Origin: Mytilus edulis
Taxonomy: Eukaryota > Mollusca > Bivalvia > Mytilida > Mytilidae
Assembly (NCBI RefSeq): GCF_963676685.1
Contig: NC_092354.1
Span: 19,350,746-19,414,745, forward strand
Reading direction: 5' to 3'
Length of the DNA stretch: 64,000 bases
Position numbers and translations under genes: made by a program. The stretch's first letter is position 1. Each line of letters begins with the position of its first letter. Below the pieces are notes generated by a model. The model did not search any database. It was given only the letters and a program-made list of their open reading frames with translations, and had not been told where the DNA came from. This document shows positions 43,101 to 55,661 of the stretch, one piece after another.

Positions 43101-44023
43101 TGTCTCTTTTCTACGACAATTTCAGGAATCGTTTTGCCAATTTAACAAAAGGAAAATAAAGACAAAAATCAAATTATATCAAATAATCCAATAAATAACT
43201 ATTGATATAAGATTTTACCAACACAGACTATCGAATACCTGCCATGAAAAACATACCTTCGATGCTTTTTTTATAATTAACAACATATTTGACAGATGAT
43301 TTTTTCATTATTAATCAGAACTTTTTGTAAATCTGGAATATAGCCGATATGCTAAGAACGGAAAAAACAAAATGGATAACTCAAGGTCAATACATGTCAA
43401 TCGAAACTTGCTATTCAATTAAATTACATATTAAGCACTATCATCTAGTAATGTACTAGAACATATTTTGAACAGTGTTTTACCTGCGACATCGGGTGCA
43501 AAATATACACCTAATATATGTATATATATAGTTGTTTCAGATGTCTTTCAATTAAAGGAAATGAAAATATAAGCCTTCAATGTACATGATTAAATGTTAA
43601 AAGTATAAACAGCAAGAAAAATAGGTAGATAAAAGCAAAGGCAGTATAGAAAACAAATTTGAAGACGGACCGACAATGTTTTGCAAAAAAAAAAAACAAC
43701 CAGCAAGAACCATAAACCAGGAGTCTCGCTCATAAAACTTTAACCAGTTCTCAAAGTACACACTGTGTGCTGAACACACAAAATCCATCATTTTGATTGG
43801 TTCAATTCTTAGTCAACGTACTGTTGTCGTACTCCTAAGATGCACACACCTTATCGCTATTCCCGGCTGACCCAATAATCAGTCCCGCTTTAACAATTGA
43901 CGATATACAACAATCACTTTTCCAATGCAATTTTAGATATTTTGTATTATGATGTCAAAATTTTACGGGAACCTGTGTGATATCCAGTAATGGCGGAAAC
44001 ATAGCAATAAAGTGTATTATCAC
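43101..44023. other. Intergenic DNA, no gene seen
   Basis: AT-rich. TTTTACCTGCGACATCGG at about 43480 faintly resembles the exon 1/donor region of genes A and B but is not supported further. Confidence 0.35.
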
Positions 44024-44085
44024 TCGATCAGGAGTGGTATAAGTGCTCCAGAAAAAGGAGTGGTATAAGTGCTCCAGAAAAAAGA
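44024..44085. repeat. 29-bp direct duplication
   Basis: GGAGTGGTATAAGTGCTCC AGAAAAA occurs twice in succession. Confidence 0.85.
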
Positions 44086-44244
44086 AAGCATAAGTAGATG
44101 CTAGCAAAAGAAATGTTTACTACTTTCTCAAAACTCTTTATTTATATACAATCGATTTATTACAGTCTTAAAAAATTGTTATTTGTAAACAGAGTACCGA
44201 ACATCCTTTACAAATATAATACTTGATGTTCTGTATAGTTGTTT

Positions 44245-44893
44245 GAATTTTAAAGATGTATAGGGCTTCGTTGTCTTAGACATAATCGGATACCATTAAA
44301 TCTTTAATCCAAAGACAAAAAGAATGGGACTGAGTCAACGTATCAATTTCAGCTACAGTAAACAAGACTATTCTGACTACCAGGAGAAGATTCAAGCATG
44401 CCATTCATATTTTGATATAAAGATAACATATTTTGTTGTTTGCTGGGAGGGTGCTGTAATTGCTATTAAAAGGACGTTGTGTGCCAATGTGATTTCGTAA
44501 TTTAGAGGGATCATTCATCGGATTATTTGTTTGAATACGAATTTTAAAGATGTATAGGGCTTCGTTGTCTTAGACATAATCGGATACCTTTAAATCTTTA
44601 ATCCAAACACAAAAAGAATGGGACTGAGTCAACGTATCATTTCCTTGTCAATTTCAGCTACAGTAAACAAGACTATTCTGACTACCAGGAGAAGATTGAA
44701 GCATGTCATTCATATTTTGATATAAAGATAACACATTTTGTTGTTTGCTGAGAGGTTGCTGTAATTGCTATTAAAAGGACGTTGTGTGCCAATGTGATTT
44801 CGTAATTTAGAGGGACCATTCATAGGATTATTTGTTTGAATACGAATTTTAAAGATGTATAGGGCTTCGTTGTCTTAGACATAATCGGATACC
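44245..44893. repeat. ~300-bp tandem repeat, 2.2 units
   Basis: GAATTTTAAAGATGTATAGG starts units at 44245, 44539 and 44844 (spacing 294 and 305 bp). Units contain AAGAATGGGACTGAGTCAAC and GACTACCAGGAGAAGATT. Confidence 0.9.
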
Positions 44894-45924
44894 ACTAGGC
44901 GGAAAGTGAATTTCCTTGATTATCGAAAAATCTGTAATGTTTCAAGGTCGAGCCAATAAGGATGCGTTAACATGTTCTTAATGAAGACATCACGTATGTG
45001 CACGTGTTCTACTGCAAATGTATGAAGAGTCATTCACCTGTATGTTTTTACACTGCTGATCACGAAATGGAAGTTGTCGTAATGATTTGTCAGACATATC
45101 CACCAGCATAATATCTTACATAACATATCTTTAAGTTATAGTAATAATTACACATCAAAGAATGTTTACGATTATTGAGCCTCATCATGGTTCTTAATGA
45201 TTTATTAGCCGTTTCTATAGTGATTATTTAATTACCAAACCAAATAATTCATGATTATTGTATAATTTGAAAGTCTAAGACAGTTCTTTTGATAATTTGA
45301 TTACCTTGTTTATACAAATTATTTATGATTATATGGGCTATGAAAATATTTGTGATAATGTAATACTGGGACACTCCCTTGAAGGGCCTCGTTAAAATAC
45401 CTCAGTTTTCATATTTTATAAAGAATAAATACATAATAATTTGATTATTTTTTAAATTGTAAGCGTTGAACTATTTGACCGATCGATAGTTTTCAACCAT
45501 TGAACCTCGATTAAACCTTTCAAGCGTCATTATATTTTGCGTAATTCCAAATAAGGGCAACGGAATTGGATGATTTTGGGAATATTGCAGGAGTTGTGAT
45601 GTCGCATTTTACTTATTGTATCTAGGATTGACGTCAGTGCGTAGTCTAAGCATGAGCATATTAATTAATTGGACGTTCAGCAGTGTGGTTGTGTTTCTGC
45701 TATTTATATTACGATACTTGATTTAGCTCCGACATGTATTATCTGTTGTCTCTTTCAGTATAATAAAACACTTACTGACTTGATATTCGTGGAAAAAGTA
45801 AGTTTATTGTCTTTTCTTTCGTATTTTGATTATCGTCGCAATGTGTTGACATCATATAATTCTTTATAGTAGAGATATATTTTATGTTTACCGTATCATG
45901 ACCATGCAGTTGCTTCTGGTTTTT
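44894..45924. other. Intergenic DNA, no gene seen
   Basis: AT-rich with no recognisable coding or repeat features. Confidence 0.45.
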
Positions 45925-46120
45925 TTTTGTTGAGTCGCTGATGAGTCTTGTGTAGACCGAATGCGCGTCTGGCGTATAAAATTATAAGCATGGTACCTTT
46001 AATGACTATCTACAACACTGGGACGATGCCACTGTTGGTGGAAGTTTCGTCCCCGAAGGTATCAACAGCCCAATAGTCAGCACTTCGGTGTTGACATGAA
46101 TGTCAATAGCGTTTGATTTG
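45925..46120 (+). repeat. Repeat R3 copy
   Basis: GCTGATGAGTCTTGTGTAGA, GCGCGTCTGGCGTATAAAAT, CCCCGAAGGTATCAACAGCC and CAGCACTTCGGTGTTGACAT. Confidence 0.75.
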
Positions 46121-46850
46121 TCCGTTTTTACCGCATTCTCTTTTTTGAATTTGCCTTGAAGTTCCATGTTTTTTACACCTTTTGCTAACCGTATAGTGCA
46201 GATCAAGGAGCTGGTTCACTAAAGTGCCTAACAAGATTTAGTGTGGTAATCGAATTTGACCTTAAAACGATCGTATTCACTTTTGATTTCCAAAACTAGG
46301 TAGATCGGACATAGTTTGACTTTATTTAAAACATTAAGTTGACTTGTACAATGTCCAGTTGTAAGGTCATTTAAGTTACTGAAATAACTCATGCAGGTTC
46401 TTTTTCAATCAAATGTCATGTATAAAAAGGATCGACAGTTTGAAGGTAAACTAATTATAATCTTATCCAAAATTGCATACAATTTTGAATTTTCCTCGGA
46501 GTTCAGTATTTTTTTTATTTCACTTTTTCTCTGGCAAAATTGATAACATAACTTAAAAATGAAAAACAATATACATCATTCATGCGGAAACAATATCAAT
46601 TTGGAAGTTGTAAACTGAATATCATTTTTTATTCAGCATCGATGTTTTTTAACATTTAATCAAGTTAACATCTTAATAAAGTTATTATAATTTTTACACA
46701 TCTGTCGCTGTTGTGTGTATTGTGACAATTCCAAGCATAGTTGTTTCAATGCCCATAACTATCAGGCGAACGAAAAAGAATTTAGGACAATTTCAGGTGG
46801 TTACAAACTATCTACTTTAATTGAGAGGTTTAACTACCTATAAAACCAGG
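46121..46850. other. No gene; R4-like words near 46490
   Basis: TTTTCCTCGGAGTTCAGTAT (46492) is an R4 3' fragment. Otherwise unremarkable. Confidence 0.4.
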
Positions 46851-47330
46851 TCCAATTCACTATTACCTACATAAGAAATGTCTGTACCAAGTCAGGAATA
46901 TGGCATCTGTTACCCATTTGTTTTATATATTTGAGCTTTTGATTTTGCCATTTGCTAAGGGACTTTCCGTTTTGTATTTGCCTCTTAGTTCAGTATTTTT
47001 GTGATTTTACTTTTTAAGTATGAACTTTTAATTTTTGGTAGTTACGGAAAATTAATGTATGACTTTTTAGTATATTGAACGATTTGACAGATTTCTTATT
47101 GATTTAATGCCACATGTGGAGCAGGATCGGCTTACCCCTCCGGAGCACCTGAGATCACCCTCAGTTTTTGGTGGGGTTCGTGTTGCGTAGTTTTTAGTTT
47201 TCTATGTTTTGTCTTCTGTACTATATCTTGTCTGTTCGTCGTTTTATTTTTAACCATCGCGTTGTGATTTTACTTTCAACCTATGAGTTTGACTGTCCTT
47301 CTGGTATCTTTCGTCCCTCTTTTAAAAGCA
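46851..47330 (+). repeat. R4 copy followed by R5 copy
   Basis: R4: ACCAAGTCAGGAATATGGCA, GATTTTGCCATTTGC, GGACTTTCCGTTTTG. R5: GCCACATGTGGAGCAGGATC, CCGGAGCACCTGAGATCACC, then GTCTTCTGTACTA and GACTGTCCTTCTGGTATCTT. Confidence 0.75.
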
Positions 47331-47734
47331 AAACTCGACCACGCACGCTCCGAACATTCTCATTTTATTTAACATTTTTTCTATTTCTCTTTTCTATAGA
47401 TGGTTGCTGCTCACAAGGAAGCTATTAAATCAATAGTTTCAAATGACGAAAACTCAATCATTCCTTCGTAAATTTTACGGACGCTATCATGACTTGGTTG
47501 ACCGTTATGGAATAACTGTTTCACTGATGATATCGAATATGTTCCTTATGTCGTAATTACAATCTCTTTACCTTTTCACGAATGTAACCTACCAAATAAG
47601 ACTATTTACCTGGCCTCAGACTCGAAAATCAACCAATCAAATTGCAGGATTTCATGTTTCGAGCATGATTTTTGTGCTCCGAGCACTGAGGAAAGTTTTA
47701 TGCCTTCAAGGCCAGGTTTGTAATAACATCAGCA

Positions 47735-47900
47735 ATCTGACGGGTGTAACATGTGCAGCAGGATCTGCTTTTTTATATTGTATCTTGTTTTCTATTATTT
47801 GTCTGTTCGTCTTTTTCTTTTTTCAGCCATGGCGTTATCAGTTTATTTTTTATATATGAGCTTGACTGTCACTTTGGTATCTTTCATCCCTCATTTATAA
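47735..47900 (+). repeat. Repeat R5 copy
   Basis: GACGGGTGTAACATGTGCAG, CAGGATCTGC, TTTGTCTGTTCGTC, GACTGTCACTTTGGTATCTT. Confidence 0.7.
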
Positions 47901-47969
47901 AACATGTAAAATAGCATCTGATCAATGAACATCGGTTGATAAACTTTTTTTTCTGTTTCTACCAAAACT

Positions 47970-48611
47970 TAGTATAAAAGTGACACCTAATATCCACGTA
48001 TTCCAACATCAATCCGAATTACGATAGTAAAACATCTTATTCGGGAGACTCCGTATACATACTATGAGGCATTATCTTGTAATAGATCGGATTTAATCAG
48101 AAAAAAAGGCCAAACAAAACACAAAGGAAATTCCTTTAGTATTGGCAACGAAATTTAATCCATGCATTCATAAATTAAAACAATGCATTAGTAAACATTG
48201 GGATCTACTAAAACAGGATGTAGTTTGCAACGAAATATTTTCACGCAAACCAATAATAGCTTATAAAAAGCATAAATATATTGCAGATCTATTGACAACG
48301 ACAAAATTAAAATGAATTGATATAGGTAAATCCCTGATGATGGCGGGCCTAAAATGCTTAAAACCTTTCATAAATGTTATACATTTATCATAGCATATAA
48401 TACAAAAACCGTCGAAACATTAAATTAATGTCGGATTGATGTAAAGCAATTGCAAGTCTAGTCATACTAGCATCATGTGATCAATATTTTGTAATATAAT
48501 TACAATAAAATACTTATAGTATGTATACGGAGTCTCCCGAATAAGATTTTTTGCTATCGTAATTCGGATTGATGTTGGAATACGTGGATGTTAGGTGTCA
48601 CTTTTATACTA
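47970..48611. mobile_element. 642-bp element with ~95-bp TIRs
   Basis: TAGTATAAAAGTGACACCTA (47970) through GTATACATACTAT (48065) is complemented by 48516-48611 with few mismatches. The interior is AT-rich with no ORF. A MITE or foldback element; target-site duplication not evident. Confidence 0.8.
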
Positions 48612-48879
48612 GATTAGACTCCGTACAGTGATCGTTTCCGTTGCGGAACTGTTTTCCTGTACTCCATCATTAGTGTAGAGTATTATTAGGATCGGAGCTG
48701 GAACTGCCGAGGAGTTTCTTTAGATGTTAGACTTAATAGGGTTAACGGATCAAACCTCTACAACATATATGAATGTATGTTATACGTTAATACCAAAAAG
48801 GTTAAACATGAAGACCCCACAGATTAACGAATGTGTCCTACCGAATTAAACTATTTACTGGATTTGTAATATTATAAGC

Positions 48880-49110
48880 AACACGACGGGTGCCACATGT
48901 GGAGCAGGATCTGCTTACCCTTCCGGAGCACCTGAGACTACCCCCCCCCCCCAGTTTTTTGTGGGGTTTGTGTTGCTAAGTCTTCAGTAGTTTATGTTGT
49001 GTCTTCTGTACTATTATTTGTCTGCTTGTCTTTTTATGTTTAGCCAGGCGTTGTCAGTATGTTTTCGATTTATGAGCTTGACTGTCCCTCTGGTATCTTT
49101 CGTCTCTCTT
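48880..49110 (+). repeat. Repeat R5 copy
   Basis: CACGACGGGTGCCACATGTG, CCTTCCGGAGCACCTGAGAC, a C-tract, then GACTGTCCCTCTGGTATCTT. Confidence 0.8.
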
Positions 49111-49719
49111 TTAAAATATCAGAATAAAATAGAGAATGAAATGCTGTGTTTCGAAAGAAATGAACGACTTAGAAAATTAAAAAACCCACCGTAGACAACA
49201 TAGAAAATTAAGAGCGTAAAATACAAATCTTTATTTCAAATTGATACATATTATAAAAATGAGTTGTCTTCCTTTCAACTTTGTTTACGACAGAAGTTGC
49301 TATATACCATTTCCGATTTAACAAGAAGCGTCTACGAAAGATAACTCTACTCTGAACCTGTATTTCAATTTTTTAATAATATTGTAGTCAACCCTGCTTG
49401 AGATACAACATGCATAAAGCAAAAACCTGCGTCATAAGACCAGTAAATGTAGGTTCCTCTGTAGTGCATTTTATATTGATTTAACCTGTATTGAAAGACC
49501 ACCTGACTTAAGAGACCACTTTTTTTATTGTTCTTATGTGGTCTTTTAAGAAAGGTTCAATGTGTTTCCTTTATGTCTCGACTTTCAAAAAACCTCTGAA
49601 ATGTGAATTTACACTCACCTTGTATTTACAGCCCCTCTTGTCATTTTATCATTGTGGAACATCAGCATGAACATCCTCGAACGGTAATATTTCACGATTT
49701 TCAGAAAACCCTGTCACAT
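49111..49719. other. No gene seen
   Basis: Spacer with no coding features or recognised repeats. Confidence 0.4.
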
Positions 49720-50110
49720 AAATCAGAACCATATGGCGTATAAGAATTACAGTTCTGGTACCTTTGATAACAATTTACACCACTGGGTCAATGCCACTGC
49801 TGGTGAATGTTAGAGCTCATTAGTCAGCACTTCGGTGTTGACATGAATATCAATTATATTGTAATTGTAAAACAATCCTGTTTACAAAACGTTTTATTTG
49901 TCGAAAAAACTAAGGATTTTCTTAGTTCAGGCATAGATCACCTTGGTTGTATTTGGCACAACTGTTTGGAATTTAGGGTCCCATATGCTCTTCAATTTTG
50001 TACTTGTTTGGCTTTCTAACTATTTTGATGTGAGTGTCACTGATGAGTCTTATGCAGACGAAACGCGCGTATGGCGTATTAAATTATAATCTCGGTACCT
50101 TTGATATAAG
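49720..50110 (+). repeat. Repeat R3 copy, long
   Basis: TATGGCGTATAAGAATTACA, CTTTGATAACAATTTACACC, CAGCACTTCGGTGTTGACAT, GATTTTCTTAGTTCAGGCAT and GACGAAACGCGCGTATGGCG. Confidence 0.8.
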
Positions 50111-50799
50111 CTACTTGAAATAATCATGGATTCCTTGGGGAATACGCTTATAAGATTAACTTGAATTCGACACTTTGTCAGAATGGCATAAAAAATCAGG
50201 TTTCTGATAAAATGTCGAATTTGATGGTTACAGAAATGTGTGAATGATCGACCAAGATTCGTTTTAGGGAAGAAAGAAGCTGTGAAATGTCTATCCTATC
50301 TTAGTTATAAATACGTTGTTGTCGCTTGATGTTCGGGGTGAACCAAGGCACCGTGTCGAGACCGTATTTTGACTTGTTATAATTTACCATTCAAACAGGA
50401 AAACCAACGGTCTAATCTATATAAAAACGAGAAACACGATGAACCACATCAACTAACAACAACTACTGTTTTAACACCTTTTTCACTATGTAGATATGTT
50501 TTTCTTGTTTTTATTTTGTCATTTTATCAGTCTGGATAAGGTCGGAGGGAAGTTCTTCATTTCGTAATACATTTTTATTAAAGCTATTTTTTTTCTCATC
50601 TCTTATTTATTTATCTTGTCCATTATTATGAATACCTTATAAAACAACAACCCCTTTTTATCTTTCCTATATTTCTGTTGTTCTCCATTTTCATTGGTTC
50701 TATGGCTTTCTTATCTATTATGTAAGCCTCTTTAGAACATCGTATATTGCTTGGAAATTACCCGTATTCTCGTTTTGTACAAATGACCGGTTTTGCTAG
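50111..50799. other. No gene seen
   Basis: AT-rich spacer between the R3 copy and the 3' flank of gene B. Confidence 0.4.
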
Positions 50800-51104
50800 C
50801 TATTAAAGTAGGTTTAAACCACATTTTTAATATAAGAAAATACATGTGTACCTATACCAAGTCAGGAATATGACAGTTTTCATCCATTCGTTTTAAGTGT
50901 TTGATCTTCTGATTTTGCCATTTGAATAGGGACCACCCCGTTTTGATTTTTCCTTGAAGTTCGGTATTCTTGTGAGTTTACCTTATTACTCGTACATATA
51001 AATAAGTTAAGATTGCAGATGAATATTTATTTATATTAGCATAATAAAAAACACACGTTGGGTACACATAATACATCTTTTAGCACACACAATTTAGCCG
51101 GCTC
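50800..51104 (-). other. 3' untranslated/flanking region of gene B
   Basis: Aligns with 36175-36460 (gene A) and 35150-35435. A minus-strand AATAAA lies at 51031-51026, 75 bp past the stop codon, and is a plausible polyadenylation signal. Upstream of it an R4 copy (50855-50990) is shared by the three copies. Confidence 0.5.
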
Positions 51105-54100
51105 CTAGGGTGCTAGGGTAACAAGAACGGTAACTCCAGGAGGAGCTGAAATAGAAAAAAAACACAAATATATCTTGCATTTAATTTAAAATACTGTATA
51201 GCGGGTAATGTTTGCTGGTGCAAAATTTCGCGATTTTCATTTAATTAACGTATACAAAATATTTTTGCGGAGTCAAGACTTTTATAAAATACAATTGCAT
51301 GTGTTTTCTTTAATTGTGTTATATCCGCGTAATAAGCGATTATATACACTCCGTGAAAATAACCCGCTAAAGGTGTTATACCACCAAATCATGAAACGTC
51401 ACATCCGGTTGTATAGGTCAGCAGAAAATAATCCCTTGAATTTAACAGTTGTAGGTAATTAATCCTACATTTTATTGCAGTAAAACATTTCTGTTTCATA
51501 AACATGTCTTGGGTATTTCAAATTACTATTATTTTTTTTTATTTGGGGTTTCTATAGAATATTTTGTAAACTTGATGCTACATTGTTTCTAAACCTTGTA
51601 GACAGGTAAGATAAGTGGAAAAATTTAATTGGTTAACTTCCAGTGATGTTTTTTTTAGTTGAATGCACTGACATGTTATGTGAATTTTTTTCTATAGTAC
51701 TGGACAGGATAAAACCTTACTCATGCCAAGTATTTCTTTATTTGAAACGAAAGTAACTTCTTTTTTTGAAAAGAGCAAATTTAACAAAGACTAGTAGGGA
51801 AAAATCAATAGTGGTATTACACCTAAACGGTATATATTTTGTCATATTGTTTTAAATTATTTAGATATAGTTCTTGTCAGATTAATACATTCATTCCAAT
51901 GTCTAGTTCTCCTTTAAAGGAGTAAACAACCGGGAGTGAAATCAGGTGCTCCGGAAAGATAAGCATTTCCTGCACCGTATACGGACCCTTTTCACTCGAA
52001 AAACTGTATCGGATCGTCACTACTCGTACAAACCAATCAAACCTCACATTTAGTGTTTCATAATGACATTCCAGGAGGTAGATCTATATTAAGAGAAATA
52101 ACTCTTAAAATCATCAGTACGTTTGTGTTAGCCGTTCTCGTCAATATATTCCAAGCTTCTAGGATACATAGATTAGTTCTTATCTGCTTGTCCATGCTTA
52201 AAATACATTAATAACACCTGACTTTTACAAACGCATAACAATTTTAAGAGTTATCTTCCTCGACCAAAGTCTACTCCCTTAATGTAAAGTAACCATTGAT
52301 ATAAATAAAATACACAGTTGACAACCTCTTCAAATCAATCCTTTGAGTTTGTTTTACATTGCGCCAAAAAATTTGAAATTTGGACTACTTTTGTAAGCTA
52401 TCAATTAATTCTGATACTTTTTTGTCTCAGCAGGTGAAAACTATCATTTTTGGCCGGATATTCGGAATCTTCTGGTTTTAATCCTGTAGTGCGATTAAAA
52501 AAATCTTCACTGCTCCTACTTTTCTTGTCATTATTTTATTGCATATAGTAACTATATTTGGAAATGCTATAAAATCCTTGTTTTATAATATATATTTTAA
52601 AGAGAAATAGTAGTTATGTCAAATGTATGAAAAATCTAAAGAGGATTATTTCCCGCCAAACTTTAAATGGCTTATATCTCGAAAACAATCACACAAACTC
52701 TATATGTTTATCTGCTTTATTGATGCACTATCAATTTATAACAGTATTTTTTTTTAAAGCTTTTTATTTTGAAACAAAGTAGCGAATAAGACTACCCCGA
52801 ATTTTCTTGTTGCGTTGAAGGCCAATTGACGACCGAGTGCCGTTGTCTTATGTTTGGTTGGGTTGTTGTCTCATCGACACACTCCCCTTTTCCGTTCTCT
52901 TTTGTATAACCCTTTTCAGAAAAAAAAACTGCACCTAAATTCAACGTCAAGTATGCTAGCTTTAAAACGTTATTGTAATAAGGAAATGATATAAACTATG
53001 TTTAATTTACGGTCATATTTGACAACTTCATGATTTCGATCATGTTAGATAAACAAAAATAGGAGGCATCACCCATGGTAATTTACTGAGTAAGACAACG
53101 GGATCACAAAAGCTAACCGAAAACGTTGATGATGATGATTGCAACGACCACGACGATGATGATGATGTTAATGACATGTCACTTTACTCGGACATTATTT
53201 TGCCGACCAGTCTTTTGCTCTTACTCCTACATGCCACGTGCTTGGCGGAGAAGCACCAAGTACCAAATTGTAAGTCTTTGGTTTGACCCGACAATATTTC
53301 ATTGTTCGTACCCCAAAATGAAAATAACGTCACGACATTGCTTGAATGTCCATTGTTTTGGACGTTTTCAACCAATCACGATGTTTCGGTGTACATTTTT
53401 GAAAATATTACCCAGAATGCATCAGATTCTGAAACGGCGAATTGGACTAGGTAAGTTGAATACATACTTGTTGTAGCTTGAGTTGTAGCTGGTGTAGTTG
53501 TTATTGGAAAAGGTAATGGAATATGGAATATAATACCTACAATAAAAATACTGAATTTTAATGTGCGTTTTGTTGTGCGTTTACTGTCCTACATTGGCTA
53601 GAGGGATAGGGGGAGGGTTGAGATCTCATGTTTAACCAGCCCCATTTTTTAGCCTGTCCCAAGTCAGGAGTCTCTGGCCTTTGTTTGTCTAGTATTATTT
53701 TTAATTTTAGTTTCTTGTGTATAATTTGGAGTTGAGTATGACGTTCATTACCACTGAACTAGTATATATATCTGTTTAGGGGCAAACTGCAGGACACCTT
53801 CTCGCTACATTGAAGACCTATTAATGACCTTCTGCTGTTGTCTGTTCTATAAATGAAGAAAAAAATTATAAGTTTTATGCGTATTGATTTGTATTAAAAC
53901 AAATATCAATTACTATAGCGAATACATATTCAAAACGTGTTTATTGCAATTAAAATAGCGAAGGAACATTAAGCATTATTAAAAACCAATTGTTCAGAGA
54001 ACTATTGAAGGTCCACTTCTTACGATTTATTTTGATATGAAAATATTACAATTCGCTTTAAAATGCTCATTGTTTGCTAATTCCAAAAATATATTGTTTC

Positions 54101-55363
54101 TATACAGTTCTGTTTGAAACAAGGGAGGTAATTTGTTACTTACGGTAAAAAAAAATACTTCCGGTACTATTTGATAGTTTATTTGGCACTGCCATCAATA
54201 ATATATTTTTCTTTTATACGTTTATACTTTTACATAATTTAAGTACAAAAATAGTCACTTCCGGTTTATCCAGTTTGCTCTTCCAAAGCCATATGGCTTG
54301 TCACCTAACGGACAAAGTCCTATGGCTTTATGATGTATAAATATGAATTTGAAGCAAAGGTCTAGCAGGTCAAATTTACCTATGACCTTGAACTCAATTT
54401 CAAGGCCATAAACCAAGGACCTAAAATTCAAAGACCCTAGGGTTAATGAGTTATGTCACTATACGCATAATTTAAAATATGAGAGGGGCGAAAACTCATC
54501 TTTTGTCTACGCACCCTTTCAAGCAAAAGTCATTAGTTACGACATGTCGCAAATCATGCAAATGACAATTATATAAAAACATGTCATCAATATCTTCTAC
54601 GGTTTATGAAAAAAGTGAGAATAAGCCAAAACCAAAATTTTTAATATGACCTTGACTTTGACCTTTGACCAAGAACTAGTTTAACTTTTTTAGACCAAGG
54701 ATTTAAAGTAACAGATAACAATTGGTCTAGATATTAAAGGAAATGTGCAAATTTTGAGAGTAGTATATAATTAATGTGTAAGACATTTCATGTTGATATA
54801 GAAAAGTATGTGTTTTATCCTACTTACGGCAAAATATTTTCCACAAAAAAGAACACATTATTGTTGTACGATTAATATTTTGTTTCAACTTTGTCACATC
54901 AGGGAAGATAACTCAGATAAAGTATATTTTATGATAGAAAGTGTTTTTTTTAGTTATAGTTATCAAATAATCAAATAATCATGAAATATTTAGATTGGTA
55001 ATCAAATAATCATTATAAAATCGACCAAGTAATCACATAATCAAAAAAACCATAAAAAAATCAGTTGTACTTACATATAATCAATAACAACCAGGGCAGG
55101 AACGGTCCAAAAGGCCTAGGTTCATCGTTGACTTGTACGATTCGACTTTCATCGGAACGGTCTCGTAATATGGGTACCGGAACCGGTCTAGGTACAGGTA
55201 TAGGCAATAGCCTGCCACCTGGTGGGACGAAGAACGGTGATCCTGGTGGTCGAAAACCTAATCCCGGTGGTGGTGGAAAAACCTGACAGCTAACATAAAC
55301 CGGACCATGTTGTAATCCAATAACAACCGTTATGACAAGGATGGTCAGCTTTAAATACCCCAT
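51105..55363 (-). CDS. Secreted proline-rich protein B (three coding exons)
   Basis: Coding exons on the minus strand: 55363-55075, 53536-53468, 51145-51105; 132 codons. Start chosen because ATG follows an acceptor (TTTATTTGTAG|ATG), as in gene A. Donors GTAAGT (55074) and GTATGT (53467); acceptors TATTGTAG and TATTTCAG; both introns after codon position 1, as in A. The signal peptide is nearly identical to A (LTILVITVVIGLQHGP), then VFPPPPGLGFRPPG, a VPRPVPVP tract, an acidic/basic patch, a hydrophobic FLPWLLLII, a Pro/Thr-rich exon (ITTTPATTQATT) and PPGVTVLVTLAP. No known domain seen; likely secreted. The mature regions diverge more than the signal peptides. Confidence 0.65.
51925..51990. 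repeat. R5 fragment in intron of gene B
   Basis: CAGGTGCTCCGGAAAGATAA and CATTTCCTGCACC. Confidence 0.5.
52076..52275. mobile_element. Possible small inverted-repeat element
   Basis: GATAACTCTTAAAAT-type ends: ATAACTCTTAAAAT at about 52099 and ATTTTAAGAGTTAT at about 52240, with weakly similar outer GGAGGTAGA / TCTACTCCC. Low support. Confidence 0.3.
53126..53170. repeat. GAT/GAC-rich trinucleotide tract
   Basis: GATGATGATGATTGC then GACGATGATGATGATG in an intron of gene B. Confidence 0.85.
53305..53443 (+). mobile_element. MITE M1, single-end copy, in gene B intron
   Basis: TTCGTACCCCAAAATGAAAA, ACCAATCACGATGTTTCGGT, ATTACCCAGAATGCATCAGA and AACGGCGAATT. It ends 25 bp from the splice donor of exon 3 of gene B. 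Confidence 0.8.
53585..53850 (+). repeat. Repeat R6 copy, partial
   Basis: CCTGTCCCAAGTCAGGAGTC, ATTTTAGTTTCTTGTGTATA, TTTAGGGGCAAACTGCAGGA and CTCGCTACATTGAAGACC; the same order occurs at 60890-61165. Confidence 0.7.
53851..55074. other. Intron 2 of gene B: AT-rich with a TGACCTTGA-bearing repeat
   Basis: 54280-54780 resembles a dispersed repeat with CTATGACCTTGAACTCAA (54390) and TATGACCTTGACTTTGACC (54649). No gene. Confidence 0.45.
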
Positions 55364-55409
55364 CTACAAATAAAGAAATACATAGGTCTTTCTATCCACC
55401 ATTTTCTAC

Positions 55410-55525
55410 ATTTGAAAATGTTTGTTCCAAGTCAGGAATATGACAGTTGTTGTCAATTCGTTTGATGTGTTTTATGATTTGATTTTGCCATTTGATTAGG
55501 GACTTTCCAATTTTCTGTAGATAAT
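55410..55525 (+). repeat. Repeat R4 copy
   Basis: CCAAGTCAGGAATATGACAG, CAATTCGTTTGATGTGTTTT, GATTTTGCCATTTGATTAGG. Confidence 0.75.
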
Positions 55526-55575
55526 GTTTGTATGCCTCTATTTTAAATTCAAACATTATCTACAGCAAATTGGCA
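55526..55575. repeat. Small inverted repeat
   Basis: GTAGATAATGTTTG (55516 onward) is complemented by CAAACATTATCTAC ending at 55563, forming a short hairpin next to the R4 copy. Confidence 0.6.
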
Positions 55576-55610
55576 AGTCTTAGAAACTGAAGAAAAAAAG
55601 TATAATTTTG

Positions 55611-55661
55611 TCAACCAATAAAGACCGTGATTACAAGGGTGGTCAGTTTGAAATACGCCAT
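55611..55661 (-). pseudogene. Dead signal-peptide start of a third family member
   Basis: ATG at 55661 opens 16 codons (MAYFKLTTLVITVFIG) then TGA at 55611. The peptide is almost the gene A signal peptide, and the sequence 5' of it (AAAGAAATACATAAATTAGGCC on the plus strand side, 55671-55692) matches the gene A 5' flank. No proline-rich continuation follows. A truncated duplicate of the main exon. Confidence 0.75.

Noticed and set aside
43480..43530. Possible third copy of the promoter/exon 1 block
   Set aside because: Only a faint match (GATGTCGCAG|GTAAAA) with no alignable flanks; could be chance.
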